Both the position numbers and the translations under genes were made by a program. DNA of 64,000 bases from contig NZ_CP173170.1 in NCBI RefSeq assembly GCF_044788715.1, positions 558,001-622,000 on the forward strand. The letters are read 5' to 3'. Positions 61,675-64,000 of this stretch are shown here, one piece after another; position 1 is the first letter of the stretch, and each line of letters starts with the position of its first letter. The notes below the pieces were generated by a model, which did not search any database, had not been told where the DNA came from, and saw nothing but the letters and a program-made list of their open reading frames with translations. Source of the DNA: Methylotuvimicrobium sp018830325. GTDB taxonomy: Bacteria; Pseudomonadota; Gammaproteobacteria; Methylococcales; Methylomonadaceae.

Positions 61675-64000
61675 ATGGCAAAGCAAACTACAACTAAAAC
61701 CAGAAGCTCCACAAAAACAGCAACAACGAATAAGGCGTCCGAAAAGCCGACGACAGAGAATCAATCGGCGTTAACGCCTGAGGTGGAGGAGGAGCAGGCG
61801 AGCGCTGCTGCGTCGACGGTTAATGATGACCCTAAAGCCGAGTCTTTCAAAATGGAAAAGTCGACTCAGACAGATGATGCGCCGAAGCCTAATCTGTCTT
61901 CGGAATCCGAAACGGCAGCAAAATCTAAAACAGTTCCGAAAGCTAAAACGGCGCCGGAAGTTAAGTCTTCACCTAAAGCGCAGACTACAAAACCGGCTCA
62001 AGCAGAGCCTGTGAAAAAGGCTTCGTCAAAAACTGCAAATGCGGCAAAATCCCCTGTTAAGCCTAAGGCGAAAGCAGCTCCTAAAAACAAGCTTTCCGAA
62101 AAAACCAAGACTGTCTCTAGCGTCAAGACGCCGACTCAAGCTAAGAAGGATGAAGAGAAGGCTAAAGCCGAAATAAAAGCTAAGGATTCTCCGAAAACTA
62201 AGTCTGCAGAGGAACTTAAGTCGGCGCCAATGCGTAATTCTGCGAACTCAAATTCTGATCAGCCGACTGAATCCGATCGGCAAAATAAAGCACCAGAAAC
62301 AACAGCGCAGGAAAAGCCGAAAGCGGAGTCGTTGTCGCCTGCGCCGGTTTTGCCTGTTGTTCCGCAAAACGAGATTGCGGCGGCAGAGAATGTTGCTTCG
62401 AAGGGGGCAGCGCCTAGTCAAGTTTCCGAAAAAGGCGCTCCTAAACAGTCCGGTACCGCTGGCGAAACCCAAGTCGAGACGTCTTCTAAGGGCGACGAAT
62501 CTGTATACCGGGAGCCCAATACGGCATTTATCACGCCTTTGCCCGAGGTTGCTCAGGCGACATCCATCAGTCCCGGTGTGCCGTCGGAAAAGTTTCGGCG
62601 GCAACCCGATTATAGTAAGGCAGAGCCAATAGCGCCGCCCCCCGAGTCTTCGGCGCCGGAGCCCGTTGCCGACATGATGTCGCCCCTCGAGCATGCGCCA
62701 TACCACGACCAACCCGGTCCCGACTACCCGCATATGTTTGTCGTGCAGATTACTCCGGAATTGGCACCCCTGGCGAAGGTCGGAGGTTTGGCGGATGTTG
62801 TGACCGGTTTAAGCCGCGAACTGGAATTGCGCGGACACAGTGTCGAGATTATTTTGCCCAAATACGATTGTATGCATTACGATCATATTTGGGGCTTATG
62901 CAAAACCTATGACGACCTTTGGGTGCCCTGGTATAACGGCCATATTCATTGTACGGTCTGGTTCGGTTTCGTTCATGGCCGTAAATGCTTTTTCATCGAG
63001 CCGCACTCTCCGGACAATTTCTTCAATCGTGGCACGATTTACGGCTTTAATGACGACGTACTGCGCTACGCGTTCTTTTGCCGCGCCGCGTTGGAATTTC
63101 TTTGGAAATCCGGCAAACATCCCGATGTGATTCACTGCCACGACTGGCAAACGGCATTGGTGCCGGTGTTTTTATATGAGATCTATCAGAATTTAGGCTT
63201 CTGGCATCCGAGAGTATGTTTTACGATTCATAACTTCAAGCATCAAGGGTTGACGGGCGACTTCTTATTGAATGCGACGGGCCTGCATCGACCGGAGTAT
63301 TATTTTCATCATGATCGCTTGTTGGATAATCGGATTCCGCATGCGTTGAATTTGATGAAAGGCGGTATAGTCTATTCCAACTTCGTTACGACGGTATCGC
63401 CGCGTTATGCCGGAGAAACCAAAGACGGCGGTCAAGGATTCGGTTTGGAACCGACCCTTCATGCGCATCATTATAAGTTCGGTGGTGTGGTCAACGGGAT
63501 CGATTATGATGTCTGGAATCCCGAAATCGACCCGCATATCGCCGCTCCCTTTACCGTGGAAAAAGTAGACAATAAATATCTCAATAAACGGGCTTTACGC
63601 GATCGCTTGTTGCTAGCGGACAATGAAAAACCGATTATTGCTTTCGTCGGACGGCTCGATCCTCAGAAAGGGTTGGACTTGGTTCGTCATGCACTGTTTT
63701 ATTCATTGAACCATCGGGCGCAGTTCGTGTTGCTAGGCTCAAGTCCCGAGCGGGATATCAATAGCTATTTCTGGGAGTTGAAGCGGCATTTAAACGAGAG
63801 TCCCGATTGCCATATCGAAGTCGGTTTCGACGAAGGCTTGGCGCATCTGATTTATGCCGGTGCGGATATGATTGTCGTGCCTAGCCTGTTCGAACCTTGC
63901 GGTCTAACCCAGTTGATTGCGATGAAATACGGCACGGTTCCGATTGTTCGCGAGGTCGGCGGTTTGGCCGATACGGTCTTCGACAAGGACCATGCTCATC
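61675..64000 (+). CDS. Second glycogen synthase with long disordered N-terminus (3' end cut)
   Basis: GT5 starch/glycogen synthase. The first ~350 residues (MAKQTTTKTRSSTKTATTNK...) are Lys/Ala/Pro/Ser/Thr/Glu-rich with no obvious fold. The catalytic domain begins near PHMFVVQITPELAPLAKVGGLADVV (KVGGL instead of KTGGL) and continues with HCHDWQTALVPVFL, FTIHNFKHQG, FVGRLDPQKGLDLV, and VPSLFEPCGLTQLIAMKYGTVPIVREVGGLADTV at the window edge. The missing piece is about 50-100 residues. It differs from the first glgA and appears closer to the synthases carrying the KVGGL motif. Located directly after the GH57 branching-type gene. Confidence 0.9.
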   Translation, partial: MAKQTTTKTRSSTKTATTNKASEKPTTENQSALTPEVEEEQASAAASTVNDDPKAESFKMEKSTQTDDAPKPNLSSESETAAKSKTVPKAKTAPEVKSSPKAQTTKPAQAEPVKKASSKTANAAKSPVKPKAKAAPKNKLSEKTKTVSSVKTPTQAKKDEEKAKAEIKAKDSPKTKSAEELKSAPMRNSANSNSDQPTESDRQNKAPETTAQEKPKAESLSPAPVLPVVPQNEIAAAENVASKGAAPSQVSEKGAPKQSGTAGETQVETSSKGDESVYREPNTAFITPLPEVAQATSISPGVPSEKFRRQPDYSKAEPIAPPPESSAPEPVADMMSPLEHAPYHDQPGPDYPHMFVVQITPELAPLAKVGGLADVVTGLSRELELRGHSVEIILPKYDCMHYDHIWGLCKTYDDLWVPWYNGHIHCTVWFGFVHGRKCFFIEPHSPDNFFNRGTIYGFNDDVLRYAFFCRAALEFLWKSGKHPDVIHCHDWQTALVPVFLYEIYQNLGFWHPRVCFTIHNFKHQGLTGDFLLNATGLHRPEYYFHHDRLLDNRIPHALNLMKGGIVYSNFVTTVSPRYAGETKDGGQGFGLEPTLHAHHYKFGGVVNGIDYDVWNPEIDPHIAAPFTVEKVDNKYLNKRALRDRLLLADNEKPIIAFVGRLDPQKGLDLVRHALFYSLNHRAQFVLLGSSPERDINSYFWELKRHLNESPDCHIEVGFDEGLAHLIYAGADMIVVPSLFEPCGLTQLIAMKYGTVPIVREVGGLADTVFDKDHAH

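Overview
The window looks like a chromosomal segment from a gammaproteobacterium of moderate G+C. The lptD-surA, asd-fimV, tyrS/M23/anmK and nagZ neighbourhoods are typical of that class. The Methylobacillus-type eps export genes and the GH57-rich glycogen locus would suit an aquatic type I methanotroph (Methylococcales). That last placement is inference: no methane or methanol oxidation gene is present.

Layout. 1-3.8 kb: anmK (3' end cut by the window edge), an M23 endopeptidase and tyrS. 3.8-10.2 kb: a complete rRNA operon (two promoters, boxA, 16S, tRNA-Ile, tRNA-Ala, 23S, 5S, terminator). Its 23S gene is interrupted in helix 25 by a 522-bp intervening sequence carrying a GIY-YIG nuclease gene. 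10.2-11.5 kb: gene-free, with repeats. 11.5-18.6 kb: polysaccharide export and chain-length genes (Wza-like, outer-membrane barrel, Wzz-like, tyrosine autokinase, ExeA-like ATPase, nucleotide-sugar dehydrogenase). 18.6-28.2 kb: greB, slyD, TraB/GumN, hemF, DUF1415, CBS, adk, leuCD and an iron-permease-like gene. 28.9-34.9 kb: asd, fimV, a VOC protein and a receiver-Hpt protein. 35.5-40.8 kb: sulfide:quinone oxidoreductase with a small membrane protein, then purine salvage plus nagZ, a FliL-like protein and a HIT protein. 40.9-49.6 kb: an unknown His-rich membrane protein, dodecin-murU-amgK, lptD, surA and a lone DbpA-type RNA-binding protein. 50.1-64 kb: a glycogen locus (glgA, glgB, glgC, GH57, malQ, DUF4912, GH57 branching-type enzyme, and a second glgA with a long disordered N-terminus that runs off the end).

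The strongest unusual signal is a family of short palindromes ending GCACCTAAATT/AATTTAGGTGC. Four copies of this arm build the 23S intervening sequence as two hairpins around the GIY-YIG gene. Six further copies sit between genes as 61-67 bp hairpins, several inside a larger mosaic repeat. Comparing filled and empty copies of that mosaic repeat points to past insertion with a TGAA flank. One copy of the mosaic repeat has become the C-terminus of the TraB/GumN protein and another reaches the start of surA. A second family of 93-162 bp elements (TTAACCC inverted ends) occurs three times. Together these suggest a genome colonised by small non-autonomous elements, and the GIY-YIG protein is a candidate mobilising nuclease.

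Functionally, anmK, nagZ, amgK and murU are four steps of peptidoglycan sugar recycling by the Pseudomonas-type bypass, lptD/surA serve outer-membrane assembly, and the last 14 kb encode glycogen synthesis with two synthases and two kinds of branching enzyme.
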